Shown: positions 1 through 8,618 of the stretch, piece after piece
Layout of the letters: the number at the start of each line of letters is the position of its first letter
How positions within the stretch are numbered: the first letter of the stretch is position 1
Origin: JBBROS01 sp963752225
GTDB lineage: Bacteria > Pseudomonadota > Alphaproteobacteria > Acetobacterales > Acetobacteraceae
DNA: 64,000 nt
Reading direction: 5' to 3'
NCBI GenBank assembly: GCA_963752225.1
Contig: CAVVXS010000007.1
Location: forward strand, 1,426,001 to 1,490,000
The notes under the pieces: model-generated
The model's input: the letters and a program-made list of their open reading frames with translations, nothing else
The model's database searches: none
What the model was told of the DNA's origin: nothing
Translations under genes and position numbers: made by a program

Positions 1-1
1 G

Positions 2-337
2 CGCCCGGCCTTCACCCGGTTCAACGTGTTCCTGCGCGACGCCTTCAGCTGCCAGTATTGCGGCGACCGCTTTCCGACCTTCGACCTCACGTTCGACCAC
101 GTCATCCCGCGCAGCCGCGGCGGCCGCACCACTTGGGAGAACGTTGTCACCGCGTGCGGCGGCTGCAACCTGCGGAAGGGCAGCAAGCTGCCGCGGGAAT
201 GCCACATGCACCCGCGGCAGCGGCCGATCCAGCCCTCGACCTGGGAGCTGCAGGAGAACGGCCGCGCCTTCCCGCCCAACTACCTGCACGAGAGCTGGCG
301 CGACTACCTGTATTGGGACAGCGTGCTGGAAAGCTGA
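2..337 (+). CDS. HNH endonuclease, C-terminal part (5' end outside window)
   Basis: The reading frame is open from the left edge of the window, so the N-terminus is missing. The visible part carries a full HNH nuclease module: a CxxC pair (CQYCGD), the core DHVIPRSRGG with the catalytic His, the Asn of the middle helix (WENVV), and a second CxxC (CGGCN) followed by RKG. The two CxxC pairs should hold a structural zinc. Small stand-alone HNH proteins of this type (McrA-like, PF01844/PF14279) are common on alphaproteobacterial chromosomes and their role is mostly unknown. An internal GTG lies at 26, but residues before it continue the family pattern, so it is not taken as the start. The gene converges on the alpha/beta hydrolase with a 19-bp gap. 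Confidence 0.85.
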   Translation, partial: RPAFTRFNVFLRDAFSCQYCGDRFPTFDLTFDHVIPRSRGGRTTWENVVTACGGCNLRKGSKLPRECHMHPRQRPIQPSTWELQENGRAFPPNYLHESWRDYLYWDSVLES

Positions 338-356
338 CGCGAACCGGCGGGCCGAA

Positions 357-1304
357 CTACCGCAGCACGGCCGACATCGATGCGGCCGGAACCGCCTCGG
401 CGGCCGGCACCCTCCCCGTGAGCTCAGACAAGATGGCCCGGCCATGGCGGAGCGGCAGCGAATAGTGCCCTTCACCCGCCAGCGTCCGCCAGCGGAGGCC
501 GGGGATACGCCGGTATGGCGCCAGAGCGTCTTGCGGGATCAGCGAGTCCTCAGTGCCGAACCAGAGCGTGACCGGCGCGGTGATCTCCTCCAGCGCGAAC
601 CCCCAATCGTCGGCGTAGATCAGCGCGTCCGACAACGCCCCTTGCACGCCGCGCCGGAATCCCTCGCGCCACACCCGCGCAAGCCCGGCCAACGTCGCCG
701 GGTCCAGCGCCGACCGGTCCGACTCCGGCAGGTTGCCGCCGACGACCGTCCGCGGCGTGATCATGCGCCGGCGCAGCAAGGGCCGGGCTACGGTGAACAG
801 TCGGTGTGCCAAGCGCGGGTGCCGCCCCAGCCGGAACAGGTGGCCCACCCCGTGGCCTCGCAGCGGCACCAGCTCCGGTGGCGGCACCGGGCTGACGAGT
901 GCCACGCCGAGCACCCGCTCCGGCAACGCGTACGCAACCGAGGCCGCATATGGCGCGCCACCCGACAAGCCGACAACGTGGAACCGGTCGATTCCGAGCC
1001 GGCGCGTGACCTCGTCGACGTCGCGCGGCCAATCGAGCAGGGTCCGCCCGGGTTGTGCGGTCGAGGTGCCATAGCCCGGCCGGTCGAACGCGAGCACCCG
1101 CACCGGCAGGTCGGGGATCAGCCCGGCTTCCAGCCGGCAGGCCGGCCATCCATGGAAATAGACGACGATCGGCCCGGCCGGATCGCCATACTCCTCGACC
1201 CCGATGACCCGGCCATCGCTCAGGCGCACGGACAACGAGGCCGGCGCCGCGGCCTTAGCCACGCGCCCGGTCCGAGCGAGATGTCGCATTGATCGAGGAA
1301 CCAT
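357..1304 (-). CDS. alpha/beta-fold hydrolase
   Basis: A 315-residue serine hydrolase of the alpha/beta-hydrolase superfamily. Visible marks are the oxyanion-region HGWP (residues 51-54), DRPGYGTS (about 74-81), the nucleophile elbow GLSGG with Ser114, a candidate acid in EDSLIP near 250 and the catalytic His in GEGHYSLP near residue 284. There is no signal peptide, so it is probably cytosolic. The substrate cannot be told from sequence; relatives include esterases, epoxide hydrolases and C-C bond hydrolases. A second Met six codons in is an alternative start. It is transcribed away from rpmB's upstream genes in the same direction, with 40 bp between rpmB and this gene, so it may be read from the same transcript. 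Confidence 0.85.
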   Translation of the reverse strand: MVPRSMRHLARTGRVAKAAAPASLSVRLSDGRVIGVEEYGDPAGPIVVYFHGWPACRLEAGLIPDLPVRVLAFDRPGYGTSTAQPGRTLLDWPRDVDEVTRRLGIDRFHVVGLSGGAPYAASVAYALPERVLGVALVSPVPPPELVPLRGHGVGHLFRLGRHPRLAHRLFTVARPLLRRRMITPRTVVGGNLPESDRSALDPATLAGLARVWREGFRRGVQGALSDALIYADDWGFALEEITAPVTLWFGTEDSLIPQDALAPYRRIPGLRWRTLAGEGHYSLPLRHGRAILSELTGRVPAAEAVPAASMSAVLR

Positions 1305-1344
1305 GCCCCGGACCGCGCCGCGGGGCCGTGTGCCGGTGGAGGTG

Positions 1345-1653
1345 TTAAGCGGCCGGAGCGGCGGCGCTGCGCTTGGCCTGGCTGCGCACGATGCGCCGCT
1401 TCAGCACTTGCGCCTCGGTCGGCAGATCCCGGTTCGGCGTCGTGAGCAGGAAGCTGTCGAGTCCGCCATTGTGCTCGATGGTGCGCATGGCATGCGTCGT
1501 CAGCCGCACCCGCACCGTCGTGTTCAGGATGTCCGAGACGAGCGACGTCTGCTGCATGTTCGGCAGGAAGCGGCGGCGGCTCTTATTGTTGGCGTGGCTG
1601 ACATTGTTGCCAGACTGCACGCCTTTGCCGGTGAACTGGCAGCGACGGGACAT
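1345..1653 (-). CDS. rpmB: 50S ribosomal protein L28
   Basis: A 102-residue basic protein that matches L28 along its length: N-terminal SRRCQFTGKG, GNNVSHANNKS and RRRFLPN, which contact 23S rRNA. It is the length usual in alphaproteobacteria, about 25 residues longer than the E. coli protein, with an Ala-rich tail. The ATG at 1653 is preceded on its strand by AGGAAG with a spacing of about 9, which fixes the start. It encodes a structural component of the large ribosomal subunit. It lies downstream of the small unknown gene at 1749-1991, with a 95-bp gap that could hold its own promoter. Confidence 0.97.
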   Translation of the reverse strand: MSRRCQFTGKGVQSGNNVSHANNKSRRRFLPNMQQTSLVSDILNTTVRVRLTTHAMRTIEHNGGLDSFLLTTPNRDLPTEAQVLKRRIVRSQAKRSAAAPAA

Positions 1654-1748
1654 GATGACGACTTCCTGACGGTTGGCGAGGGGCCAACGCCCCCGAGATC
1701 GGAGCCGCGGGTTATGACGGCGGCGCCTCGCCCCGTCAAGCCCGGAGC

Positions 1749-1991
1749 TTATTGCTGGGGTGCGCCGTACTCCGCCCGAAGCTCTCCGGAGCGGACACTG
1801 GCCATCGCGTTCTGCAGCACCTGCACGATCGAATCGTCACCCATGCTGCGCGCCAGCAGCCCGAGCGAGCCGCCCAGCAGGGCCGAGGCGACCGCGATCG
1901 CCGGCAGGTTCTGGCCCAGCATGTACTCGATCGCCTTGTCCACCACGGCGCCGGCATGGCTCAACTCGGCCGGTGGATTGCTGTCGTTCAT
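1749..1991 (-). CDS. small conserved-looking protein of unknown function
   Basis: An 80-residue protein I do not recognise. The middle (about 29-48) is a hydrophobic, Gly/Ala/Leu-rich stretch (IAVASALLGGSLGLLARS) that could be a weak membrane helix or a buried amphipathic helix; the ends are polar. The ATG at 1991 has a good ribosome binding site (GGGAG, about 7 nt upstream). It begins 13 bp after the Atm1-type exporter stop, so the two are probably one operon. Nothing in it suggests a transporter subunit. The reading frame has normal codon usage for the region and no competing frame is credible, which is why I call it a gene. Confidence 0.65.
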   Translation of the reverse strand: MNDSNPPAELSHAGAVVDKAIEYMLGQNLPAIAVASALLGGSLGLLARSMGDDSIVQVLQNAMASVRSGELRAEYGAPQQ

Positions 1992-2004
1992 GGTTTTCTC
2001 CCTG

Positions 2005-3948
2005 TTAGCTTACGCCGACGGTCACAGCCGCCGGTTCGACCTCGTTGATCACCGGCACGGTCGGCTCGACCGGCGTCGCCGGCGCCTCCGCGACCGTCTC
2101 CGGGTCGATGGCCTGCTGCTCGGCTTGCAGCGCCCACATTCGGGCATACAGGCCGTCCTGCGCCAACAACCCGGCATGCGTGCCGCGCTCGGCCACCCTG
2201 CCGTCCTGCAACACCAGGATCTCGTCCGCGTCCACCACGGTCGACAGCCGGTGTGCGATCACCAAGGTCGTGCGGTCCTGCGCCACGGTGCGCAGGGCGA
2301 CCTCGATGTCGCGCTCGGTGCTGGTGTCGAGTGCGGACGTGGCCTCGTCGAGAATCAGGATGCGCGGGTTCTTCAGGATGGTGCGGGCGATCGCCACCCG
2401 CTGCTTCTCGCCGCCCGAGAGTTTCAGGCCGCGCTCGCCGACCCGGGTCGCGTAGCCCTCCGGCAAGCGGAGGACGAAATCGTGCACCTGTGCCAGCCGC
2501 GCGGCATGCTCGATCTGATCCTGGGTGGCGCCGGGCCGGCCATAGGCGATGTTGTAGGCAATGGTGTCGTTGAACAGCACGGTGTCCTGCGGCACCACGC
2601 CGATGGCGCCGCGCAAGCTGGTCTGGGTCAGATCGCGCACGTCGGTGCCGTCGATCGCGACGCTCCCGCCGGTCACGTCGTAGAAGCGGAACAGCAGCCG
2701 GCTGATAGTGGACTTGCCGGCGCCGGTCGGCCCGACGATCGCGAGCTTGGCGCCCGCCGGCACGGAGAAGCTCACGCCCTTCAGGATCTGCCGGTTCGGG
2801 TTGTATCCGAACTGCACGTCGCGGAACTCGATCGTCCCGGCGCCGGCTTCCGGGTGCGGATCGAGCACGCGGGCGCCGGGCCGGTCGGCGATCTCCTGGT
2901 TGACGTTGAGCAGCTGGAACATGCTTTCCATGTCCACCAGCCCCTGCTTGATCTCCCGGTAAACGAACCCGAGGAAGTTGAGCGGCTGATAAAGCTGCAT
3001 CAGGTAGGTGTTGACGAGGACGAACTGGCCGACCGTCATCGAGCCGTTTTGGACGCCGTTCCCCGCCATCAACATCACGAGCCCCAGTCCAAGCGCGATG
3101 ATCACCGCCTGCCCGAGGTTGAGCATGTTGAGGGTGACCTGGCTTTTGACGGCAGCCCGTTCGTAGCGCGCCCGGGCGAGGTCGAACCGGGCCGCCTCGT
3201 GCGCTTCGTTGTTGAAATATTTCACCGTCTCGAAATTGAGCAGGCTGTCGATCGCCTTCGTTTGGGCGTCGCTGTCCATCTCGTTCATCGTCCGGCGGAA
3301 CCGCACCCGCCAGTTGGTGAAGCCGAAGGTGAAGCCCACGTACAGCGTGACGGCCAGGAACGTCACCGCCGCGAACCGCCAGTCGAACAGCCGCCACAGG
3401 ATGGCGGTGACCAGTAGCACCTCGAACAAGGTCGGCAGGATGTTGAACACGGCCAGCCGCAGCACCGCCTCGATCCCGCTGGTCCCGCGCTCGAGCGCGC
3501 GCGACAGCCCGCCGGTCTGCCGGTCGAGGTGGAAGCGCAGGCTGAGCCCGTGCAGGTGCTTGAAGGTTTGCAGCGCCACCTTGCGGATCGTGCGCTGCTG
3601 CACCGCGGCGAACACGGCGTCGCGCATCTCGGCAAAGCCCTGGCTGGCGATCCGCAGCAGCACGTAGGCGCCGATCAAGCCGAGCGGCACCACCACCATT
3701 TGGCCCTTGCCGGACAGCGCATCGATGGCGTGGCTATAAACGATCGGGATGTAAACCGTCGCGACCTTCGCCAGCACCAGCAGCACGGTCGCCGCGACCA
3801 CCCGAAGGCGGGCCACCGGCTCGCCGCGTGGCCAAAGATAGGGGAGCAGGGAGCGGACGGTTTGAAATCCGTTGCGCTGGGAAAGCAGCACAGGCGGGCT
3901 GGTATCGGCGGGTCGCATGCCGCCTATGTGGCGGCGGCGGTCCCCCAT
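2005..3948 (-). CDS. Atm1-type ABC transporter (heavy-metal/Fe-S-related exporter)
   Basis: A 647-residue half-transporter with an N-terminal six-helix exporter domain (about residues 40-330) and a C-terminal nucleotide-binding domain. The ATPase motifs are complete: Walker A GPTGAGKST, signature LSGGEKQR, Walker B ILILDEATSALD and the switch His in VIAHRLST. Length, topology and the ILKGVSFSVP start of the NBD place it with the Atm1/ABCB7/NaAtm1 group, homodimeric exporters of glutathione-linked compounds tied to Fe-S and heavy-metal handling. The Ala/Pro/Val-rich C-terminal tail (about 600-647) is variable. The ATG at 3948 is used; an in-frame ATG at 3918 is possible. It is divergent from the NUDIX gene, with 50 bp between starts, and is followed closely by the 80-residue unknown. 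Confidence 0.92.
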   Translation of the reverse strand: MGDRRRHIGGMRPADTSPPVLLSQRNGFQTVRSLLPYLWPRGEPVARLRVVAATVLLVLAKVATVYIPIVYSHAIDALSGKGQMVVVPLGLIGAYVLLRIASQGFAEMRDAVFAAVQQRTIRKVALQTFKHLHGLSLRFHLDRQTGGLSRALERGTSGIEAVLRLAVFNILPTLFEVLLVTAILWRLFDWRFAAVTFLAVTLYVGFTFGFTNWRVRFRRTMNEMDSDAQTKAIDSLLNFETVKYFNNEAHEAARFDLARARYERAAVKSQVTLNMLNLGQAVIIALGLGLVMLMAGNGVQNGSMTVGQFVLVNTYLMQLYQPLNFLGFVYREIKQGLVDMESMFQLLNVNQEIADRPGARVLDPHPEAGAGTIEFRDVQFGYNPNRQILKGVSFSVPAGAKLAIVGPTGAGKSTISRLLFRFYDVTGGSVAIDGTDVRDLTQTSLRGAIGVVPQDTVLFNDTIAYNIAYGRPGATQDQIEHAARLAQVHDFVLRLPEGYATRVGERGLKLSGGEKQRVAIARTILKNPRILILDEATSALDTSTERDIEVALRTVAQDRTTLVIAHRLSTVVDADEILVLQDGRVAERGTHAGLLAQDGLYARMWALQAEQQAIDPETVAEAPATPVEPTVPVINEVEPAAVTVGVS

Positions 3949-3998
3949 GAAAACCCCGCCCGGGTGGCAGGGCGCCGCAACCCCGCCATATCGGGTGA

Positions 3999-4769
3999 AT
4001 GGATCCCATTTTCCGTCACGTCGCCGCCTGCAACAACGTCGTGCTGCCAGGCGATCGGCTGCCGCTCCGCGTCGCCGGGCAGCAGGTCGGCTTCCTCGAC
4101 CCGAGCTTGCGCGACCCGGTCGTGGCGGCGGGCGGCGTGTTGGCCGATGGCGGCGTGGCGCTCACCCCCGAACAGCTCCTTCCCGTCACGCGGGCGCTGG
4201 CCGCGGCCGGACGGTTCCCTTGGCGCGGCGAGGCGTTCGACGTCCGCGCGACGCCTGACGGCCCGGTGCTCGGGACGATCGACCGCGGCGCGCTCCCCGG
4301 CTTCGGCATCGGCGCCGTCGGGGTGCATCTGAATGGCCTCGTGCGGCGCGGCGGCGAGGTGCGGTTATGGGTGGCGCGGCGGGCAGCCAATAAGCCGCTC
4401 GAGCCCGGTAAGCTCGACCACCTCGTCGCCGGCGGCGTGCCGGCCGGGCTATCCACCTGGCAGGCGCTGGAGAAGGAAGCCGAGGAAGAGGCGGCGCTGC
4501 CCGCGGCGCTGCTCGCCCCGGCCCGCTTCGTGGGGACCATCGACTACGCAATGGAGCGCAGCGAGGGCCTGCGGCGCGACCGGCTGCACTGCTACGACCT
4601 GGACCTGCCCGCCGACTTCCAGCCCGAGCCGCGCGACGGCGAGGTCGAGGCCTTCGAGCTCTGGCCGCTGGCGGACGCGCTCGACCGGGTGCGGCGCACG
4701 GACGAGTTCAAGTTCAACGTGAACCTGGTGCTGATCGAGCTGTTCCGCCGCCACGGCCTGCTGCCCTGA
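3999..4769 (+). CDS. DUF4743/NUDIX hydrolase family protein
   Basis: A 256-residue two-part protein. The N-terminal about 120 residues match the DUF4743 domain that precedes NUDIX folds in the thiamine-pyrophosphokinase-like group (yeast YJR142W/Tnr3 N-half relatives). The C-terminal part is a NUDIX fold with a diverged box, AGGVPAGLS followed by LEKEAEEEAAL: the metal-binding EAEEE core is kept, while the usual GE and final Gly are replaced. That variant is normal for this family. Yeast and plant members hydrolyse oxidised or damaged thiamine diphosphate forms, so a house-cleaning pyrophosphatase role is plausible but inferred. It is divergent from the exporter and convergent with the DUF4167 gene. 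Confidence 0.88.
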   Translation: MDPIFRHVAACNNVVLPGDRLPLRVAGQQVGFLDPSLRDPVVAAGGVLADGGVALTPEQLLPVTRALAAAGRFPWRGEAFDVRATPDGPVLGTIDRGALPGFGIGAVGVHLNGLVRRGGEVRLWVARRAANKPLEPGKLDHLVAGGVPAGLSTWQALEKEAEEEAALPAALLAPARFVGTIDYAMERSEGLRRDRLHCYDLDLPADFQPEPRDGEVEAFELWPLADALDRVRRTDEFKFNVNLVLIELFRRHGLLP

Positions 4770-4814
4770 GCCGAATGCGGACGGCGCGCCCCGCTTCAGG
4801 CAGCAGCCGGCGCT

Positions 4815-5279
4815 TTACTCCGGCGAGCCGGCGGTGATCGCGATCGGCCGCCCTTCGGCGACCGGCTGCGGCTCGGCCTCGCCTGGCTCGTCGTCCTGCA
4901 CGTCGGGCTGCTCCGACTGGTCCGAGGCGTCCTGGCGGCGGTAGGGCTGCTGCCCTTGGCCGTTGCCCCCGGCGGTGGGCTGGGCGCCGTTCTGCTGCGC
5001 CGCCTGGTTCATCGCGTTGAGGATGCGGAAATAATGCTCGGCGTGCTGGAAATAGCTTTCGGCCATGACGCGGTCGCCGGAACCGGTCGCGTCGCGCCCG
5101 AGCTGGAGGTATTTCTCGAACAACTGCTGCGACGTGCCGCGAATCCGCAGGTCGGGACCGCTGCTGTCGAACACGTGGTTGCGGTTCATCGGCGTGTTGC
5201 CGGTTTGATGACGGACCGGGCCGCCACCGCCGCCGCTCCCGCCGCGATGATTGCGTCCGCGCATGCGTTTCATGTTCAT
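4815..5279 (-). CDS. DUF4167 domain protein
   Basis: A 154-residue protein with the alphaproteobacterial DUF4167 domain. It opens with a basic, Gly-rich segment (MNMKRMRGRNHRGG) followed by the conserved core DLRIRG, EKYLQLGRD, GDRVMAESYFQHAEHYFRI at about residues 40-85, and a Gln/Pro/acidic low-complexity tail. The core looks like a TPR-like helical pair, and the basic start suggests RNA binding, but no function has been shown to my knowledge. The start is set at 5279 because AGGAAG lies 13 nt upstream and MKRMRGR matches where family members begin; an in-frame ATG at 5342 would add 21 residues unlike the family. It ends the lysC-to-prmC block, a position it often holds in this group. Confidence 0.88.
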   Translation of the reverse strand: MNMKRMRGRNHRGGSGGGGGPVRHQTGNTPMNRNHVFDSSGPDLRIRGTSQQLFEKYLQLGRDATGSGDRVMAESYFQHAEHYFRILNAMNQAAQQNGAQPTAGGNGQGQQPYRRQDASDQSEQPDVQDDEPGEAEPQPVAEGRPIAITAGSPE

Positions 5280-5456
5280 TCTGACTGGCGCACTTCCTGG
5301 TTGGACCGTCCGGCCTGCTCCCGGCGCGTGGCCAGTCCGCATCCCCCCAGACGATCATAGTGACGACGCACAACCAAACGGACGGGACCGAACCAGCATC
5401 CATCAGGACCGCAGGGCGCAGGCAATAGCCGGCACGCCTCTGTGCGTTGTCTGAAG

Positions 5457-6212
5457 TTAATCATTCGCGGCCGGTCTGCCAAGAGTTTTCTCCAGCAGCA
5501 GCGCCCGCGGCATTCCGCCCAGGTCCGCGCGCAACGCCGGCGTGAAACCGGCGGTCCGGGCCAGGACGCAGACGGGGTCGGCCTGCCCGGCGCCGAGCTC
5601 GAACACAGCCAGCCCGCCCGGCGCCAGCAGCGCAGGAAGGGCCGCCAGCAGGGTCCGGTAGGCGTCCAATCCGTCGGCGCCGCCATCGAGCGCGCGCCGC
5701 GGCTCGTGCCGGGCGACCTCCGGCATCAACCCGGCAATGGCGGCCGTCTCGATGTAAGGCGGGTTGCTCAGCACGAGGTCGAAGCGGCCCGAAACCGGAG
5801 CCGCCCAGTCGGACACCACGAACGACGTCCGGTCGGCGAGGTTCAGCGCGCGCCCGTTGCGGGCCGCCAGCGCCGCCGCCGCGGGTGCCAGGTCCAGGCC
5901 GAGCCCCCACGCGTCGGAATACTCCATCAGCGCCGCCAACAGCAAACAGCCGGTTCCGGTCCCGAGGTCCAGCACCCGCCGCACCGCAGCGCGGTCGGGC
6001 CGGGCGGCGAGGGCCGCCTCGATCAGCGTTTCCGTGTCGGCGCGCGGGATGAGCGTGGCCGCCGAGACTTCGAGCTCCAGCGTCCAGAACCCTTGCCGCC
6101 CCAGGATCAGCGCCATCGGCTCACGCCCGGCGCGGCGCGCGAGCAGGGCCTCGAAGCCGGGCGGCGCCGGTGCTGTCAGATCCCGCAGCAGCGCGGCCTG
6201 GTCGAGGCGCAT
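5457..6212 (-). CDS. prmC: peptide chain release factor N5-glutamine methyltransferase
   Basis: It methylates the GGQ glutamine of release factors using S-adenosylmethionine. The SAM site DLGTGTGCLLLA and the catalytic NPPYIE, which contacts the target Gln, are both present, and prfA lies immediately upstream, the usual pairing. From the first ATG (6212) the protein has 251 residues. In-frame translation upstream still reads like family sequence (TVADALRLATARL, then LDARLLLGH), forming the N-terminal helical domain, back to about 6320. Between there and the prfA stop there is no ATG, GTG or TTG. The true start may be a rare codon, for example the ATA at 6329 overlapping the prfA TAG, or the annotated ATG may give a shortened protein. 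Confidence 0.93.
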   Translation of the reverse strand: MRLDQAALLRDLTAPAPPGFEALLARRAGREPMALILGRQGFWTLELEVSAATLIPRADTETLIEAALAARPDRAAVRRVLDLGTGTGCLLLAALMEYSDAWGLGLDLAPAAAALAARNGRALNLADRTSFVVSDWAAPVSGRFDLVLSNPPYIETAAIAGLMPEVARHEPRRALDGGADGLDAYRTLLAALPALLAPGGLAVFELGAGQADPVCVLARTAGFTPALRADLGGMPRALLLEKTLGRPAAND

Positions 6213-6325
6213 GGCGTGGCCCAGCAGCAGCCGGGCGTCGAGCGCCGGGGTGTCGACACCCGCCGCGGCCAGGCGGGCCGTGGCGAGCCGGAGCGCGTCA
6301 GCGACCGTTGGGGTGCAGCCCGTTG

Positions 6326-7384
6326 CTATTCCTGGGCTGCCAGGCGCGCGGCCTGGTCCTCGGCGGTCAGCCGGTCGACGATCTCGTCGAGGTCGCCCGC
6401 CATGATCCGCTCGATGTTGTGCAGCGTGAGGCCGATGCGGTGATCGCTGACCCGGCCTTGCGGGAAGTTGTAGGTGCGGATGCGCTCGCTGCGGTCGCCG
6501 GTGCCGACCTGGCTTTTGCGGTCGGCCGCCCGGGTCGCGTCCACGCTGCTGCGCTGGGCGTCGTATAGCTTCGAGCGAAGGATCTTCATCGCCTTGGCGC
6601 GGTTCTTGTGCTGGCTGCGCTCTTCCTGCATCGCCACCACCACCCCGGTCGGCACGTGGGTGATGCGCACCGCGCTTTCGGTCTTGTTGACGTGCTGCCC
6701 GCCGGCGCCGGACGCGCGGTAGACGTCGATGCGCAGGTCGGTCTCGTTGACCTCGACGTCGACCTCCTCGGCCTCCGGCAGCACCGCCACCGTCACGGTC
6801 GAGGTATGGATACGGCCCTGGCTCTCGGTCGCCGGCACCCGCTGCACCCGGTGCACGCCGCTCTCGTACTTAAGCCGGGCGAACACGTTGCGGCCGGTGA
6901 TCTCGGCGGTCGCCGACTTGATGCCGCCCAGCTCGGTCGCGTCGTAGTCCATGACCTCGACCCGCCAGCCCTTCGCTGCCGCGTATTTCTGGTACATGCC
7001 GAACAGCTCGGCCGCGAACAGCCCGGCCTCGTCGCCGCCGGCCGCCGGCCGCACCTCGAGGATGGCACTGCGGGCGTCGGCCTCGTCCCGCGGCAGCAGC
7101 GCAAGGCGGATCTCCAACTGCAGGGCGGGCAGCTTTTCCTTGAGATCCTGCAGCTCGGCCTCGGCGAGGTCCTTCAACTCCGGGTCGGACAGCATGGCCT
7201 CGGCGTCGGTCGCGGCGCGCTCGGCGGCGCGCAAGTCACCGATCCGCTCGACGATCGGTTCGAGGTCCGACAGCTCCTTGCTGAGCTTGGCATAGCCATC
7301 GGCGCTGCCTTCGCTCAGCAGGCTGCGAAGCTCGGCGGCGCGGCCGACGATGCGATCGAGCTTGTAGTCGAGCGAGCCGCTCAT
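6326..7384 (-). CDS. prfA: peptide chain release factor 1
   Basis: A 352-residue class I release factor. It has the peptide anticodon motif PAT at residues 184-186, specific to RF1 (UAA and UAG), and the catalytic GGQ at 228-230 in SGAGGQHVNKTES. Length and domain order (N-terminal helical domain, anticodon superdomain, GGQ domain) are standard. The ATG at 7384 overlaps the hisS stop as ATGA, so translation is probably coupled. The product of prmC next door modifies Gln230. Confidence 0.98.
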   Translation of the reverse strand: MSGSLDYKLDRIVGRAAELRSLLSEGSADGYAKLSKELSDLEPIVERIGDLRAAERAATDAEAMLSDPELKDLAEAELQDLKEKLPALQLEIRLALLPRDEADARSAILEVRPAAGGDEAGLFAAELFGMYQKYAAAKGWRVEVMDYDATELGGIKSATAEITGRNVFARLKYESGVHRVQRVPATESQGRIHTSTVTVAVLPEAEEVDVEVNETDLRIDVYRASGAGGQHVNKTESAVRITHVPTGVVVAMQEERSQHKNRAKAMKILRSKLYDAQRSSVDATRAADRKSQVGTGDRSERIRTYNFPQGRVSDHRIGLTLHNIERIMAGDLDEIVDRLTAEDQAARLAAQE

Positions 7385-8616
7385 GCCAGATGGACCGCCA
7401 AGTCGGCCAATGCGACCTCGGTCTGCGCGCCGGTGCCCAGATCCTTCACCTGCGCCACGCCGCGCGCGAGCTCGTCGCCGCCGATGATGACGGCGGTGCG
7501 GGCGCCGATGCGGTTCGCCCGCTCCAAGCGCCGTTTCATGTTGCCGCGGTAGGCGATCTCCGCTCGCAGACCGGCGCCGCGCAGCGCCTGCAGCGCGGCC
7601 AGCGCCGCCGGCTCCTCGGCCTCGCCCAGTGGCACCACGGCGACCGCGGCGGCAACGCCGGGCGGCTCAGCCAGCAGCATCGCCAGCCGCTCCACCCCCG
7701 CCGCCCAGCCGACCGCCGGCACGCTTGGGCCGCCCATCTGCTGCACCAGCCCGTCGTAGCGGCCGCCGCCCATGACCGTGCCCTGCGCGCCCAGTTCGGT
7801 GGTCACGAACTCGAACGCGGTGTGGTTGTAGTAGTCTAAACCCCGCACAATGCGCGGGTTCTCCACGAACGGCACCCCGAACTGGTCGAGGTGCCGGCGC
7901 AGCCCGTCGTAGAACGCCGCTGCCTCTGGCGTCAGCGACGGGGCGATGGTCGGCGCGTCGGCCACCAGTGCCTTGTCGCCCGGGTCCTTGCTGTCCAGGA
8001 TGCGCAACGGGTTGTGCTCAAGCCGGTGCCGGCTGTCCTCGGACAGGGCGTCGCGGTGGGCGGCGAAGTAGGCCACCAGCGACTCCCGATACGCCGCCCG
8101 GCTCGGCATGTCGCCCAGCGTGTTCAGCTCCAGCACCGTGCTGCCGGCGACACCCAGCGCCTCGAGGATCGCCCGGCCGAGCGCGATGACCTCGGCGTCG
8201 GCCAGCGGCTCGGACGGGCCGATCAGCTCGGCGCCGATCTGGTGGAACTGCCGGTAGCGCCCTTTCTGCGGCCGCTCGTAGCGGAACATCGGTCCGGCGT
8301 AGAACACCTTCTGCGGCAGGCTTTGCGTCAAGCCGTTGCTGACCAGCGCCCGGCACACCCCGGCGGTGTTCTCCGGCCGCAAGGTGATGCTGTCGCCGCC
8401 GCGGTCCTCGAAGGTATACATCTCCTTCGTGACGACGTCCGACGTGTCGCCCAGGGTGCGGGCAAACACCCGCGTCTCCTCGAAGATCGGCGTCGCCCAC
8501 TCGTCCAGGCCATACAGCGACGTCACGCGCCGGGCCGTGTCGATGACGTGAGCGTGGCGGCGCTGCTCCTCGCCGATGAGGTCGCGGGTGCCGCGGACCG
8601 GTTGCAGGTCTGCCAA
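7381..8616 (-). CDS. hisS: histidyl-tRNA synthetase
   Basis: A class II aminoacyl-tRNA synthetase that charges tRNA-His. Visible motifs are LQPVRGTRDL at the N-terminus, motif 2 (FYAGPMFRYERPQKGRYRQF), the HisRS-specific RGLDYYNHT, motif 3 (AVGWAAGVERLAM) and a C-terminal anticodon-binding domain ending with GGDELARG and VKDL. I place the start at a TTG at 8616: GGAG lies 5 nt upstream and this gives 411 residues, the family length. Longer in-frame readings run into ispG and have no homology. The start sits 2 bp past the ispG stop and the end overlaps prfA by 4 bp. Confidence 0.96.
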   Translation of the reverse strand: MADLQPVRGTRDLIGEEQRRHAHVIDTARRVTSLYGLDEWATPIFEETRVFARTLGDTSDVVTKEMYTFEDRGGDSITLRPENTAGVCRALVSNGLTQSLPQKVFYAGPMFRYERPQKGRYRQFHQIGAELIGPSEPLADAEVIALGRAILEALGVAGSTVLELNTLGDMPSRAAYRESLVAYFAAHRDALSEDSRHRLEHNPLRILDSKDPGDKALVADAPTIAPSLTPEAAAFYDGLRRHLDQFGVPFVENPRIVRGLDYYNHTAFEFVTTELGAQGTVMGGGRYDGLVQQMGGPSVPAVGWAAGVERLAMLLAEPPGVAAAVAVVPLGEAEEPAALAALQALRGAGLRAEIAYRGNMKRRLERANRIGARTAVIIGGDELARGVAQVKDLGTGAQTEVALADLAVHLA

Positions 8617-8618
8617 AT

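Noticed and set aside
1204..3417. A 737-codon open frame on the plus strand across rpmB and the ABC exporter
   Set aside because: It spans two real minus-strand genes and their gap, with no recognisable domain.
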